DNA of 5,502 nt from Candidatus Competibacteraceae bacterium. GTDB taxonomy: Bacteria > Pseudomonadota > Gammaproteobacteria > Competibacterales > Competibacteraceae. The stretch spans positions 1-5,502 of the forward strand of contig JAGRHM010000303.1 in NCBI GenBank assembly GCA_020445005.1, written 5' to 3'. Under the pieces are notes generated by a model. That model did not search any database. It was not told where the DNA came from and saw only the letters and a program-made list of their open reading frames with translations. Shown here one piece after another: positions 1 to 5,502 of the stretch (the stretch's first letter is position 1; every line of letters begins with the position of its first letter). Position numbers and translations under genes: made by a program.

Positions 1-51
1 GCCAATCCGCAGCAGGTGAATGAGTTGTTGACGGAGAAGTTAAAGGGATAG
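1..51 (+). CDS. gatB: 3' end of probable Asp/Glu-tRNA amidotransferase subunit B (partial)
   Basis: The first frame is open from the window edge to a TAG at 49-51 and reads ANPQQVNELLTEKLKG. The pattern A-N-P-x-x-V-N-x-L-L-x-x-x-L at the extreme C-terminus is typical of GatB, whose last helical (YqeY-like) domain ends with 'GKANPxxVNxLL'. GatB is the tRNA-binding and kinase subunit of the GatCAB complex, which converts misacylated Glu-tRNA(Gln) and Asp-tRNA(Asn) to Gln-tRNA and Asn-tRNA in the cytoplasm. Only 16 residues are visible, so the call rests on one short motif. A stand-alone YqeY-type protein is the alternative. Confidence 0.65.
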   Translation, partial: ANPQQVNELLTEKLKG

Positions 52-95
52 AGCAACGTTTACCGGGACTGTAGTAAAGAGCGGCTATCCTGCGG

Positions 96-101
96 TATAA
101 A
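96..101 (+). promoter_or_regulatory. candidate -10 box upstream of the zinc-ribbon membrane protein gene
   Basis: TATAAA lies 40 bp before the ATG at 142 in the 90-bp gap after the upstream stop codon. It is the only AT-rich hexamer there resembling a sigma-70 -10 box. The region 17 bp upstream (73-78, AGTAAA) is a poor -35 element and there is no extended -10 TG, so this is a weak candidate. Confidence 0.2.
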
Positions 102-141
102 TTTTATCCAAACCGTTTAGCCGACAAGGGAAGACTAAGCA

Positions 142-1152
142 ATGCGTTGTCCCGAGTGTAATCACAACCAGAAATACAAGGATGGTACGCGCTGCAAACA
201 GTGTCGCTATCAATTCGTCTTCCGCAAAAAAGAGGATCAGATCAGCGACTTTACCCTGCGGCAAATCATCAAGCGCCTATCGGACAACGGGCAGTATGCG
301 TTCACCGCCACGCAACTCGCTCTGGAAATCTGCCGCTTCTGGCGCAAAAAGACCTTGGGGCCAATCGGTTGCAGTGTCATTGCCCTGGTCGTGAGTGTGA
401 TTGGCGGACTGATCGTATTCGACGATTGGAGCTGGTTTGGCGGCCTATTGTGCTTTGCGGCGCTGCTGCCTTTGGCAATCTGGCTGGGTCGGGGCGGCAA
501 AGGCAAGCTGTCCTTCCACAAAGCCCGTGACACGATCAATCGCTACCATCAGGCCCATCCGATCAGCGAACTGGCGGATGGCGCAGCTTTTCGCCAGCAA
601 GCTCCGCTGGAGGATTTCCAGGACCCGCACTATGCCCCGGAACGAATCCTGGTGGTGGAACGGGATGATCTGGTGGATATGCTGATTCGTAACCGCTTTC
701 ACCTGACGGCCAAAGCCGCCGTGGTGAGTCGCACCGGTTACCCGGCGCGCGTGTTCGCCGTGTGCCGGGAATTCCTGCGCAATCATCCGGGTACTCCCGT
801 GCAAGTTATTCATGATGCCTCCGCCCAGGGATTCGCCCTGACTACGCAGTTGGCGAGCGACGCCCAATGGCAGTTTGCCCGGCAACGTCTGGTTGATCTG
901 GGTATCTCCAGAACAGCGCTGGAAAATCATTCTGCCCTGCCCTGGCTGCCCCCTGATCAAAGTCGGCGCGACGGCGCATTCGGCGGTAATGCAACGGAAA
1001 GGTTGCGCAGTGGTTGCCGCGTTCCCGTGGATTATGTGGGGCCGAAACCGATGCTGAACCTGCTCGGCGCGGCGGTGGTCGCCGGAACCTTGCTGTTGGC
1101 CCCAGAGATTCTGAACGCCAGCGGCGCTGAAATAGAAATCGATTATGGTTGA
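142..1152 (+). CDS. hypothetical membrane protein with N-terminal zinc ribbon (336 aa)
   Basis: I do not recognise a named family. The protein starts with a four-cysteine zinc ribbon, C3-x2-C6 and C18-x2-C21, followed by a basic stretch. Two hydrophobic segments at about residues 72-93 and 97-117 look like a transmembrane hairpin. A soluble region follows, in which residues 168-228 alternate strand and helix (RILVVE, DDLVDMLIRN, AAVVS, a helix at 202-214, VQVIHDA). This resembles a Rossmann- or Toprim-like alpha/beta core, which is inference only. A third hydrophobic stretch at about 304-321 lies close to the C-terminus. The ATG at 142 is preceded by AAGGGAAGA at 125-134, a usable ribosome site, and puts the first Cys pair right at the N-terminus as expected. 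The next gene begins 20 bp after its stop, so the two are probably co-transcribed. Function unknown. Confidence 0.8.
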   Translation: MRCPECNHNQKYKDGTRCKQCRYQFVFRKKEDQISDFTLRQIIKRLSDNGQYAFTATQLALEICRFWRKKTLGPIGCSVIALVVSVIGGLIVFDDWSWFGGLLCFAALLPLAIWLGRGGKGKLSFHKARDTINRYHQAHPISELADGAAFRQQAPLEDFQDPHYAPERILVVERDDLVDMLIRNRFHLTAKAAVVSRTGYPARVFAVCREFLRNHPGTPVQVIHDASAQGFALTTQLASDAQWQFARQRLVDLGISRTALENHSALPWLPPDQSRRDGAFGGNATERLRSGCRVPVDYVGPKPMLNLLGAAVVAGTLLLAPEILNASGAEIEIDYG

Positions 1153-1172
1153 CGCCCTGAGTAATCTCTAGC

Positions 1173-2966
1173 ATGGCCTGCCTGTTCGGTTATTGCGGAC
1201 CGCCGGCGGACGGCTTGCTGGCGCGCATGGCGGCGTTGCTGACCCATCGCTGTCCGCTGGGCTGGGAACAGACGCAGGGAACTACTGTCACCGGCGATTC
1301 TGTGGAAATCGGCCACGGTCGCACTGCCTGGAATCAGCCCACGCAACTCGCCCAACACGATCATGAGGTACTCGGCTATGGCGGCGTCTTGTTCAATCGG
1401 GATGAGCTTGGGCCGCAAGACGCTGGGTTAATGCCATCCGCCGCCCGGCTGTTAACGCAACTCGCTGATGCGCCAGAACCTCGTCTCGAAGCCTTGACCG
1501 GCTGTTTTGTCCTGGCGGCAAATTTGGGCGACGCCTTTTATCTGCTGCGCGATCCCGCCGGGGTCAAGGTCATTTACTGGACTGTATGCAATGGCCGATT
1601 ATTGTTCGCCAGCGAAATTAAGGCGCTGTTCGCTGACCCTGCCCTGCCGCGCCGGATGCGTCTTGGCGCGCTGCTCGAATATCTGAGTTTCAGCTTCGTG
1701 CCAGGCGCAAGCACCATGTTCGAGGGCATCGAGGAGCTGCAACCCGGCTCTATTCTGCGTTTCCATCGCGGCCAAGCGCGAATCCGGCGGCATTTTCGCT
1801 GCGAGGACTGGGCGGCGTCAGTCCCCTCCTCTACGCGCGCCGTCGATTATCCCGCCTTGGTGCGCGCCGCCCTGGAACAGTCGGTTGCCGAGTGTCTGAC
1901 CGTCCAACCCGATAAACCGCCCGCAGTGTTCCTGTCCGGCGGCATCGACTCCAGCGCGGTGCTGGCGGTCGCGGCTCAGCAACGGCCGGAGGTCCGTCTG
2001 CCGACCTTCTCGGCGCACTTTGGTGCGGAGTACGCCCGCGAAAATGCATTTATTGAGCTGATGGTGGATCGCTTCCGCACGGACCATCACTGGCTGGAGA
2101 TCCGGCCTGGCGGATTTCTGGAGCGGTTGCGGGAAATTATCTGGCGCCTGGATGATCCGATTGGCGATCCGGTCACTGTACCCAACTACCTGCTGGCGCA
2201 AGCGGCTTCCCAGGTCGCAGACGTCGTGTTAAACGGCGAAGGCGGCGACCCTTGCTTCGGCGGCCCGAAAAACATCCCCATGCTCATGGCCCAACTGTAT
2301 GGTCCCCTACCGGGGGAACCGGCGACAGGTTGGCTAGAGCGTAATTATCTACGCGCTTTCCAGCGTTGCTATCAAGACCTCAGCGCGTTGCTCAACCCAG
2401 ACCTGTTGCGGGAGGCGGGCGGCGAAGAAGCGCTGATCGCCCTGCTGGAACCGTATTTCCATGCGCCCGAACCCCGCGATTTCGTCAATAAATTGATGAG
2501 CATTAATATCCGGCTCAAGGGCGCCAACCTGATTCTGGTCAAGGTCGAGAAAATGAGTGCGGCGCATGGTCTGCTGGCGCTGCCGCCGCTGTTTTCCCGG
2601 CGCATCATTGAAACCAGCATGCGCTGTCCGCCGAGCGTCAAGTTGGAAGGCGCGGTTGAAAAGAGCGTTCTCAAAAAGGCGGTGCGGGATTCTGTGCCGG
2701 AAGCGATTATCGCCCGTCCCAAGTCGGGAATGATGGTGCCGGTGCGCTTCTGGTTCCAGGGCGAGATGCGTCGTTACGGGCAAAAACTGCTGTCTCGTTC
2801 GCAAATCCAGCGCGGTGGTTTGTTCAACCCGGATTATGTGGAACGATTGCTGAACTATGAAATGGAAGGCGTCCCTGGTCTGCGGCACGGCTTGAAACTG
2901 TGGATGCTCATGACCTTTCTGTTATGGCATGAACAGATGGTGGAAGCGCCGATTTTCCCGTCGTAA
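1173..2966 (+). CDS. asparagine synthetase (AsnB)-like amide ligase with degenerate glutaminase domain
   Basis: The 597-residue protein has the two-domain architecture of glutamine-dependent asparagine synthetases. Residues 1-200 form a class II amidotransferase (Ntn) fold and about 225-590 an ATP-using synthetase domain. The synthetase half keeps the PP-loop LSGGIDSSA (254-262), GEGGDPCFGG (355-364, with the Glu matching the catalytic Glu of AsnB), KVEKMSAAHG (457-466), a Lys at about 497 in EKSVLKK, and RPKSGMMVPV (515-524). The glutaminase half begins MACLFGYCG instead of MCxIxG, so the position of the nucleophilic Cys2 is Ala and the nearest Cys is residue 3. NGEIYN has become GGVLFN (70-75), and the usual Asp near residue 98 is gone. 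An in-frame TGA at 1158-1160 and no other start codon force this ATG. It may use free ammonia or an amine, or form another amide as beta-lactam synthetase and lasso cyclases do. No partner biosynthetic gene is visible, so the substrate is unknown. No clear ribosome site precedes it, which suggests coupling to the upstream gene. Confidence 0.88.
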   Translation: MACLFGYCGPPADGLLARMAALLTHRCPLGWEQTQGTTVTGDSVEIGHGRTAWNQPTQLAQHDHEVLGYGGVLFNRDELGPQDAGLMPSAARLLTQLADAPEPRLEALTGCFVLAANLGDAFYLLRDPAGVKVIYWTVCNGRLLFASEIKALFADPALPRRMRLGALLEYLSFSFVPGASTMFEGIEELQPGSILRFHRGQARIRRHFRCEDWAASVPSSTRAVDYPALVRAALEQSVAECLTVQPDKPPAVFLSGGIDSSAVLAVAAQQRPEVRLPTFSAHFGAEYARENAFIELMVDRFRTDHHWLEIRPGGFLERLREIIWRLDDPIGDPVTVPNYLLAQAASQVADVVLNGEGGDPCFGGPKNIPMLMAQLYGPLPGEPATGWLERNYLRAFQRCYQDLSALLNPDLLREAGGEEALIALLEPYFHAPEPRDFVNKLMSINIRLKGANLILVKVEKMSAAHGLLALPPLFSRRIIETSMRCPPSVKLEGAVEKSVLKKAVRDSVPEAIIARPKSGMMVPVRFWFQGEMRRYGQKLLSRSQIQRGGLFNPDYVERLLNYEMEGVPGLRHGLKLWMLMTFLLWHEQMVEAPIFPS

Positions 2967-2970
2967 CCAT

Positions 2971-2988
2971 CCGGGATGTACATCCCGG
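2971..2988. terminator. 18-bp perfect palindrome between convergent genes
   Basis: CCGGGATGTACATCCCGG reads the same on both strands and could fold as a 7-bp stem with a GTAC loop in transcripts from either side. It sits in the 38-bp gap, 4 bp after the plus-strand stop and 16 bp after the minus-strand stop, where a bidirectional terminator is expected. There is no U-tract on either side, so a classical intrinsic terminator is not certain. Because the adjacent minus-strand gene looks like a DGR target, it could also be the hairpin/cruciform element known to lie just after DGR variable regions. Confidence 0.4.
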
Positions 2989-3004
2989 CGCCGAGCGTAA
3001 AGGC

Positions 3005-4057
3005 TCATAAATTCCTGGCGAGACGAAAGCCCAGGTCGGAGTTGGTGGCTACACTGGGCGCGCTCCTGCCGCGGATGGCCGACCGGACGTCCTCCGGGCC
3101 GCCGCCCCAGCCACCGCCCCGAACCACCCGCCAGGCGCAATTTTCACCCGGCGGACCTTCCCACGCGGTTCCGGCGGCGGGAACCGATTCCAGCGTGTCC
3201 GCAGAGCAATCCCGCACCCACTCCCACACGTTGCCGAGCATATCCGAAAGACCGAAAGCGTTACGTTTGAAACGGCCCACCGGCGCGGTGTAAATCGTTC
3301 CGTCGTCACACGTCGCGAAAGACCCTTTAGATGTGGGATAATGGCGTTTCAGCGCCTGGTCCGCCGCGTTGGCGAAATCGCAGCCGGCATTCAGGTCGTC
3401 GCCCCAGAACCGGCTGGCGGCGCTGCCGGCGCGTGCGGTGTACTCCCACTCGGCCTCAGTCGGCAGGCGATAGATCTGGCCCGTGCGCCGGCTCAGCCAC
3501 TCGGCATAGGCCACAGCGTCGTTCCAGCTGACGCACACTACGGGGTGCGCATCGGTTTGCGGGAAACCGGGATCGCGCCAATGCCGGTCCTTGCGCTGCT
3601 CAATATCCGTCCCCGCTTCGCTTACTACGTAACAGCCATCGCCCGCTTCGGCTTGAGTCACATAGCCGGTCGCCACGACAAACGCCCGAAACTCCGCCAC
3701 CGTGGTCTCGCAGCGGGCGATAGCGAAGGGACGCACGACAACGATTTCCCGTTGTGGCCCTTCTTGTTCAAGCCGACCCGCCTCATTGCTGGGCGAACCC
3801 ATGACGAAACGCCCCGCTTCGATCACGATCATCTCCGGGCCGAGACCCGGCGCGTTCGTGCAGGGGACGGCGGGCAAGGTGGGCGGGACCGTGGCGACCC
3901 GCTTCACTATTGCTTGCGGTCTAACTTGATTGGCGGGTTGAGTCGGTGGGGGCGAGGAAACTTCCTGCGCCGACGCCGGCACGCCGCCCAATCCCAGCGC
4001 CAAAGAAATAATCCAGATCAGTATGCGAACAGCGCACAAAGGATAGCAACCAGTCAC
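3005..4057 (-). CDS. secreted FGE-sulfatase (SUMF1) fold protein, candidate DGR variable protein (350 aa)
   Basis: A signal peptide (hydrophobic core about residues 11-26, cleavage after ASA at about 30) is followed by a Pro-rich linker to about 74 and a complete FGE-sulfatase domain. Recognisable blocks are MIVIEAGRFVMGS (76-88), HPVVCVSWND (171-180), YRLPTEAEWEYTARAG (196-211), NAFGLSDMLGNVWEW (266-280), VVRGGGWGGG (311-320) and LGFRLAR (342-348). True formylglycine-generating enzymes carry a copper-binding Cys pair after the RGGS motif. Residues 310-350 here have no Cys, so sulfatase activation is unlikely and a ligand-binding C-lectin-like role is more plausible. The GTG at 4055-4057 is chosen because GAAGGTGA lies 4 nt upstream and the signal peptide follows. 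The same frame runs on to 4264, but that part lies in the insertion sequence and is spurious. A TTG at 4037-4039 is an alternative start. A tandem paralogue lies upstream beyond the IS, and the IS probably cuts this gene off from its former promoter. Confidence 0.85.
   Translation of the reverse strand: MTGCYPLCAVRILIWIISLALGLGGVPASAQEVSSPPPTQPANQVRPQAIVKRVATVPPTLPAVPCTNAPGLGPEMIVIEAGRFVMGSPSNEAGRLEQEGPQREIVVVRPFAIARCETTVAEFRAFVVATGYVTQAEAGDGCYVVSEAGTDIEQRKDRHWRDPGFPQTDAHPVVCVSWNDAVAYAEWLSRRTGQIYRLPTEAEWEYTARAGSAASRFWGDDLNAGCDFANAADQALKRHYPTSKGSFATCDDGTIYTAPVGRFKRNAFGLSDMLGNVWEWVRDCSADTLESVPAAGTAWEGPPGENCAWRVVRGGGWGGGPEDVRSAIRGRSAPSVATNSDLGFRLARNL
3014..3100 (-). other. candidate DGR variable region, copy 1
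   Basis: These are the last codons of the FGE-fold gene (residues 320-348). A 24-bp block (3077-3100) and a 21-bp block (3014-3034) are identical to the paralogue at 5412-5502, while the 42 bp between them (3035-3076) differ heavily. Variable residues are I328, G330, S332, S335, V336, T338, N339, S340 and D341. Constant ones are R329, R331, A333, P334 and A337. Nearly all variable codons end in C or T, as expected if a template with AAC/AAT-type codons were randomised at adenine. The GC-rich 3' block would be the invariant initiation site (IMH). No template repeat or reverse transcriptase is in the window. Confidence 0.5.
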
Positions 4058-4061
4058 AAGA

Positions 4062-4069
4062 TCACCTTC
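4062..4069 (-). promoter_or_regulatory. ribosome binding site of the FGE-fold gene
   Basis: On the minus strand GAAGGTGA lies 4 nt before the GTG at 4057 (GAAGG core about 7 nt away). It decides the start codon and lies only 15 bp from the left end of the insertion sequence, so the IS left the translation signal intact. Confidence 0.65.
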
Positions 4070-4081
4070 AGCAAACTCCAC

Positions 4082-4084
4082 AAA
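4082..4084. repeat. left target-site duplication (AAA)
   Basis: AAA directly abuts the left inverted repeat and is matched by AAA directly after the right one (5381-5383). The duplication is short and of low complexity, so a chance match cannot be excluded. The pairing fits an insertion that has not been rearranged since. Confidence 0.55.
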
Positions 4085-4114
4085 GGGCCTGTCCAAAAAT
4101 AAGTGGAACAAGTT
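4085..4114 (+). repeat. left terminal inverted repeat of the IS
   Basis: It begins GGGCCTGTCCAAAAATAAGT and matches the reverse complement of 5351-5380 at 26 of 30 positions, with the outer 10 bases identical. Confidence 0.9.
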
Positions 4115-5350
4115 ATGGTAATGGGCGATGATGTTGACATGGAAGCTGAGGATATCATCGAAACGCTCCGCAAGAAATTTGTGCGGGTTGCCCCGGTGCT
4201 GGACGAGCGGGGCCGTCGGGTGTGGGCCGCGGCGGAAGCGGAAGCCTTGGGGTATGGTGGGCAAGGTCTGGTCGCGAAAGCGACGGGGCTAGCCCGAACC
4301 ACGCTCTACCGGGAAGGGGTCAGGCAGGCGAAGGATCACCAGCCCTCGGTGGAGCGTATTCGGCGGGTGGGGGGTGGGCGCAAGAAGCTGACGATCCACC
4401 AGCCCGAGTTGCGGTCGGCCTTGGAAGCGCTGGTGGACCCGACGACCCGAGGCGATCCCGAAAACCCGCTGCGCTGGACGTGCTTGAGTACCCGTCAATT
4501 GGCGGCCACTTTAACCGCCCAGGGTTATCGAATTGGCCGTCAAACGGTGGCTCACCTGCTGGCTGAACTGGGCTACAGTCTCCAGGGCAATTGCAAGACG
4601 ACCGAAGGGACCAGCCATCGGGATCGGGACGCCCAATTCCATTATATTCATGGCCAAGTTCAAGCGTTCCAAGGTCGGGGACAACCGGTCGTGTCGGTCG
4701 ATACCAAGAAAAAGGAATTGGTGGGTGATTTCAAAAACGGCGGTCAGGAATGGCGACCGAAGGGAAATCCCGAACGGGTTCGCACCTATGATTTTGTCGA
4801 TAAGGTCTTGGGCAAGGTGAATCCCTACGGTGTTTATGATCCAGTGGCCAACGTCGGTTGGGTCAGCGTCGGGGTGGACCATGATACGGCGGAGTTTGCC
4901 GTGGAGACGTTGCGGCGGTGGTGGGAAAAAATGGGACGTGTCCGTTATCCCGCCGCGACGGAAGTGCTGGTGACGGCCGACGGGGGTGGCAGCAACGGAT
5001 CGCGGGTTCGGTTGTGGAAAGTGGCCTTGCAGCGGCTAGCGAATGAAACCGGGCTGCGGATCACGGTGGGTCATTTCCCGCCAGGGACGAGCAAGTGGAA
5101 CAAGATAGAGCATCGCATGTTCAGACATATCAGCATGAATTGGCGAGGAAAACCTTTGGTTAGCCACGAAGTCATCGTCAATTTAATCGCCAGTACCACC
5201 ACGCAGACGGGCCTCAAGATCGAGGCAGAGATGGATCACAACCTCTATCCAAAAGGTCTTCGGGTCACGGATGAGGAACTCGAAAAAATCAACATGCAAA
5301 CAGCCGACTTCCACGGTGAATGGAACTACACCATCCTGCCATCAACGTAA
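4115..5350 (+). CDS. ISAzo13 family DDE transposase
   Basis: This protein catalyses cut or copy transposition of the surrounding element by an RNase H-like DDE domain. Numbered from the ATG at 4115 (411 aa), the N-terminal part holds LRKKFVRVAPVLDERGRRVW, then a helix-turn-helix-like LVAKATGLARTTLYR at about 52-66 for end binding. The catalytic acids appear as Asp196 in SVDTKKKE, Asp289 in TADGGGSNG and Glu332 in NKIEHRMF, giving D-93-D-43-E spacing. The tail HISMNWRGKPLVSHE and TTTQTGL is characteristic of the family. The open frame begins at a GTG at 4103, but that lies inside the inverted repeat. ATGs at 4115, 4121 and 4139 are all possible and none has a strong ribosome site, so the start is uncertain. 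The stop is directly inside the right inverted repeat boundary. No frameshift or internal stop is seen. Confidence 0.92.
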   Translation: MVMGDDVDMEAEDIIETLRKKFVRVAPVLDERGRRVWAAAEAEALGYGGQGLVAKATGLARTTLYREGVRQAKDHQPSVERIRRVGGGRKKLTIHQPELRSALEALVDPTTRGDPENPLRWTCLSTRQLAATLTAQGYRIGRQTVAHLLAELGYSLQGNCKTTEGTSHRDRDAQFHYIHGQVQAFQGRGQPVVSVDTKKKELVGDFKNGGQEWRPKGNPERVRTYDFVDKVLGKVNPYGVYDPVANVGWVSVGVDHDTAEFAVETLRRWWEKMGRVRYPAATEVLVTADGGGSNGSRVRLWKVALQRLANETGLRITVGHFPPGTSKWNKIEHRMFRHISMNWRGKPLVSHEVIVNLIASTTTQTGLKIEAEMDHNLYPKGLRVTDEELEKINMQTADFHGEWNYTILPST

Positions 5351-5380
5351 AAGTTGTTGCAATTATTTATGGACAGGCCC
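5351..5380 (-). repeat. right terminal inverted repeat of the IS
   Basis: Read on the minus strand it begins GGGCCTGTCCATAAATAATT, matching the left end with 4 mismatches in 30. It starts at the base after the transposase stop codon. Confidence 0.9.
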
Positions 5381-5383
5381 AAA
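5381..5383. repeat. right target-site duplication (AAA)
   Basis: Matches AAA at 4082-4084 on the other side of the element. Confidence 0.55.
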
Positions 5384-5408
5384 GGGCAACAGCACAAAGG
5401 GCAAAGGG
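5384..5408. repeat. remnant of a short tandem repeat interrupted by the IS
   Basis: Removing the IS and one AAA joins CACAAA (4079-4084) to GGGCAACAG (5384-5392). This gives a 15-bp unit followed directly by CACAAAGGGCAAAGG (5393-5407). The first 12 bases of both units are identical, and a further AAAGGG overlaps the end (5403-5408). It lies in the spacer between the tandem FGE-fold genes and has no obvious function. Confidence 0.5.
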
Positions 5409-5411
5409 TCA

Positions 5412-5502
5412 TCAATCCCTGGCGAGACGAAAGCCCAGGGCGTCGAAGGCATCACCGGGCGCGTCCCTGTCGCGGAAGGCCGACCGGACGTCCTCCGGGC
5501 CG
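5412..5502 (-). CDS. 3' end of a second FGE-fold protein gene (partial), tandem paralogue
   Basis: On the minus strand the frame enters at the window edge and runs 29 codons to a TGA at 5412-5414. It reads GPEDVRSAFRDRDAPGDAF, then DALGFRLARD, the C-terminal strand pair of an FGE-sulfatase domain ending in the usual LGFRLAR. It aligns with the last residues of the gene at 3005-4057, and weak similarity continues past the stop codon, so the two are tandem duplicates. It ends one residue earlier and lacks one codon in the variable part. No Cys is present in the visible part. Before the IS arrived its stop lay 55 bp ahead of the start of the next copy, consistent with one operon. Confidence 0.85.
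   Translation of the reverse strand, partial: GPEDVRSAFRDRDAPGDAFDALGFRLARD
5418..5501 (-). other. candidate DGR variable region, copy 2
   Basis: It is the counterpart of 3014-3100. The 24-bp block 5478-5501 and the 21-bp block 5418-5438 are identical to copy 1. The 39 bp between (5439-5477) carry 11 substitutions and lack one codon. All substitutions but one fall on codon positions 1 or 2. The region continues beyond the window edge, so its full 5' extent is not visible. Confidence 0.5.

Larger units (their letters stand above)
4085..5380 (+). mobile_element. complete ISAzo13-type insertion sequence (1296 bp)
   Basis: The element is bounded by 30-bp imperfect inverted repeats starting GGGCCTGTCC, flanked by AAA on both sides, and filled by one uninterrupted transposase gene. 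Size, single gene and transposase type fit the ISAzo13 family (Rhodopirellula-type DDE transposase). It sits in what was a 55-bp spacer between two tandem FGE-fold genes that point the other way. Intact ends and reading frame suggest a recent, possibly active copy. Confidence 0.9.

Noticed and set aside
28..56. TTGACG at 28-33 as a -35 box
   Set aside because: It lies inside the coding end of the upstream gene and has no -10 box at suitable spacing.
445..960. Minus-strand open frame of 171 codons opposite the zinc-ribbon gene
   Set aside because: Antisense to a gene with a zinc ribbon and membrane segments, and with no recognisable motifs or ribosome site.
2349..2888. Minus-strand open frame of 179 codons opposite the AsnB-like gene
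   Set aside because: Antisense to conserved synthetase motifs. The composition (rich in His, Arg, Gln) is typical of shadow frames in GC-rich DNA.
1173..2966. Lasso-peptide cyclase interpretation of the AsnB-like gene
   Set aside because: No lasso precursor, RRE or transglutaminase-like protease gene is visible around it, and the upstream zinc-ribbon membrane protein does not resemble these.
3005..4057. True formylglycine-generating enzyme (sulfatase activator)
   Set aside because: The active-site Cys pair expected after the RGGS-like motif is absent, and no sulfatase gene is nearby.
3341..4102. Long plus-strand open frame (253 codons) opposite the FGE-fold gene
   Set aside because: It is the antisense shadow of a gene with clear domain motifs, has no recognisable protein features and runs into the IS end.
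4058..4264. In-frame 69-codon extension of the minus-strand FGE-fold gene upstream of its GTG
   Set aside because: Most of it lies antisense within the insertion sequence and its inverted repeat. The signal peptide and a good ribosome site mark the GTG at 4057 as the real start.

Overview
The window (GC-rich, bacterial coding density, ATG/GTG starts) looks like a proteobacterial chromosome, possibly a gammaproteobacterium. That placement is an impression from gene style and is not proven by the sequence.

Layout. (1) Positions 1-51 hold the last 16 codons of a gene that reads like the C-terminus of GatB. (2) Positions 142-2966 hold two plus-strand genes 20 bp apart. The first encodes an unrecognised membrane protein with an N-terminal zinc ribbon. 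The second encodes a 597-residue asparagine-synthetase-like protein whose synthetase domain keeps its motifs but whose glutaminase domain has lost the N-terminal nucleophilic Cys and most glutamine-binding residues. (3) An 18-bp perfect palindrome lies in the 38-bp gap between this gene and the convergent minus-strand gene. (4) Positions 3005-4057 (minus) hold a secreted protein of the FGE-sulfatase/SUMF1 (C-type-lectin-like) fold. (5) Positions 4085-5380 hold a complete ISAzo13-type insertion sequence with 30-bp terminal inverted repeats, an AAA target duplication and an intact DDE transposase. (6) Positions 5412-5502 (minus) hold the 3' end of a second FGE-fold gene, a tandem paralogue of the first. 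The IS has split a former 55-bp spacer between the two paralogues.

Most interesting signal. The 3' ends of the two FGE-fold genes are identical over a 24-bp and a 21-bp block. These flank a 39-42 bp segment full of substitutions. All changed codons but one end in C or T in both copies, the substitutions hit codon positions 1 and 2, and no change is synonymous. The unchanged codons in between are almost all adenine-free. This, with the FGE/C-lectin fold and a GC-rich invariant block at the very 3' end, is the signature expected of variable regions of a diversity-generating retroelement (DGR). No reverse transcriptase or template repeat is visible in this window, so the claim rests on the substitution pattern and fold.
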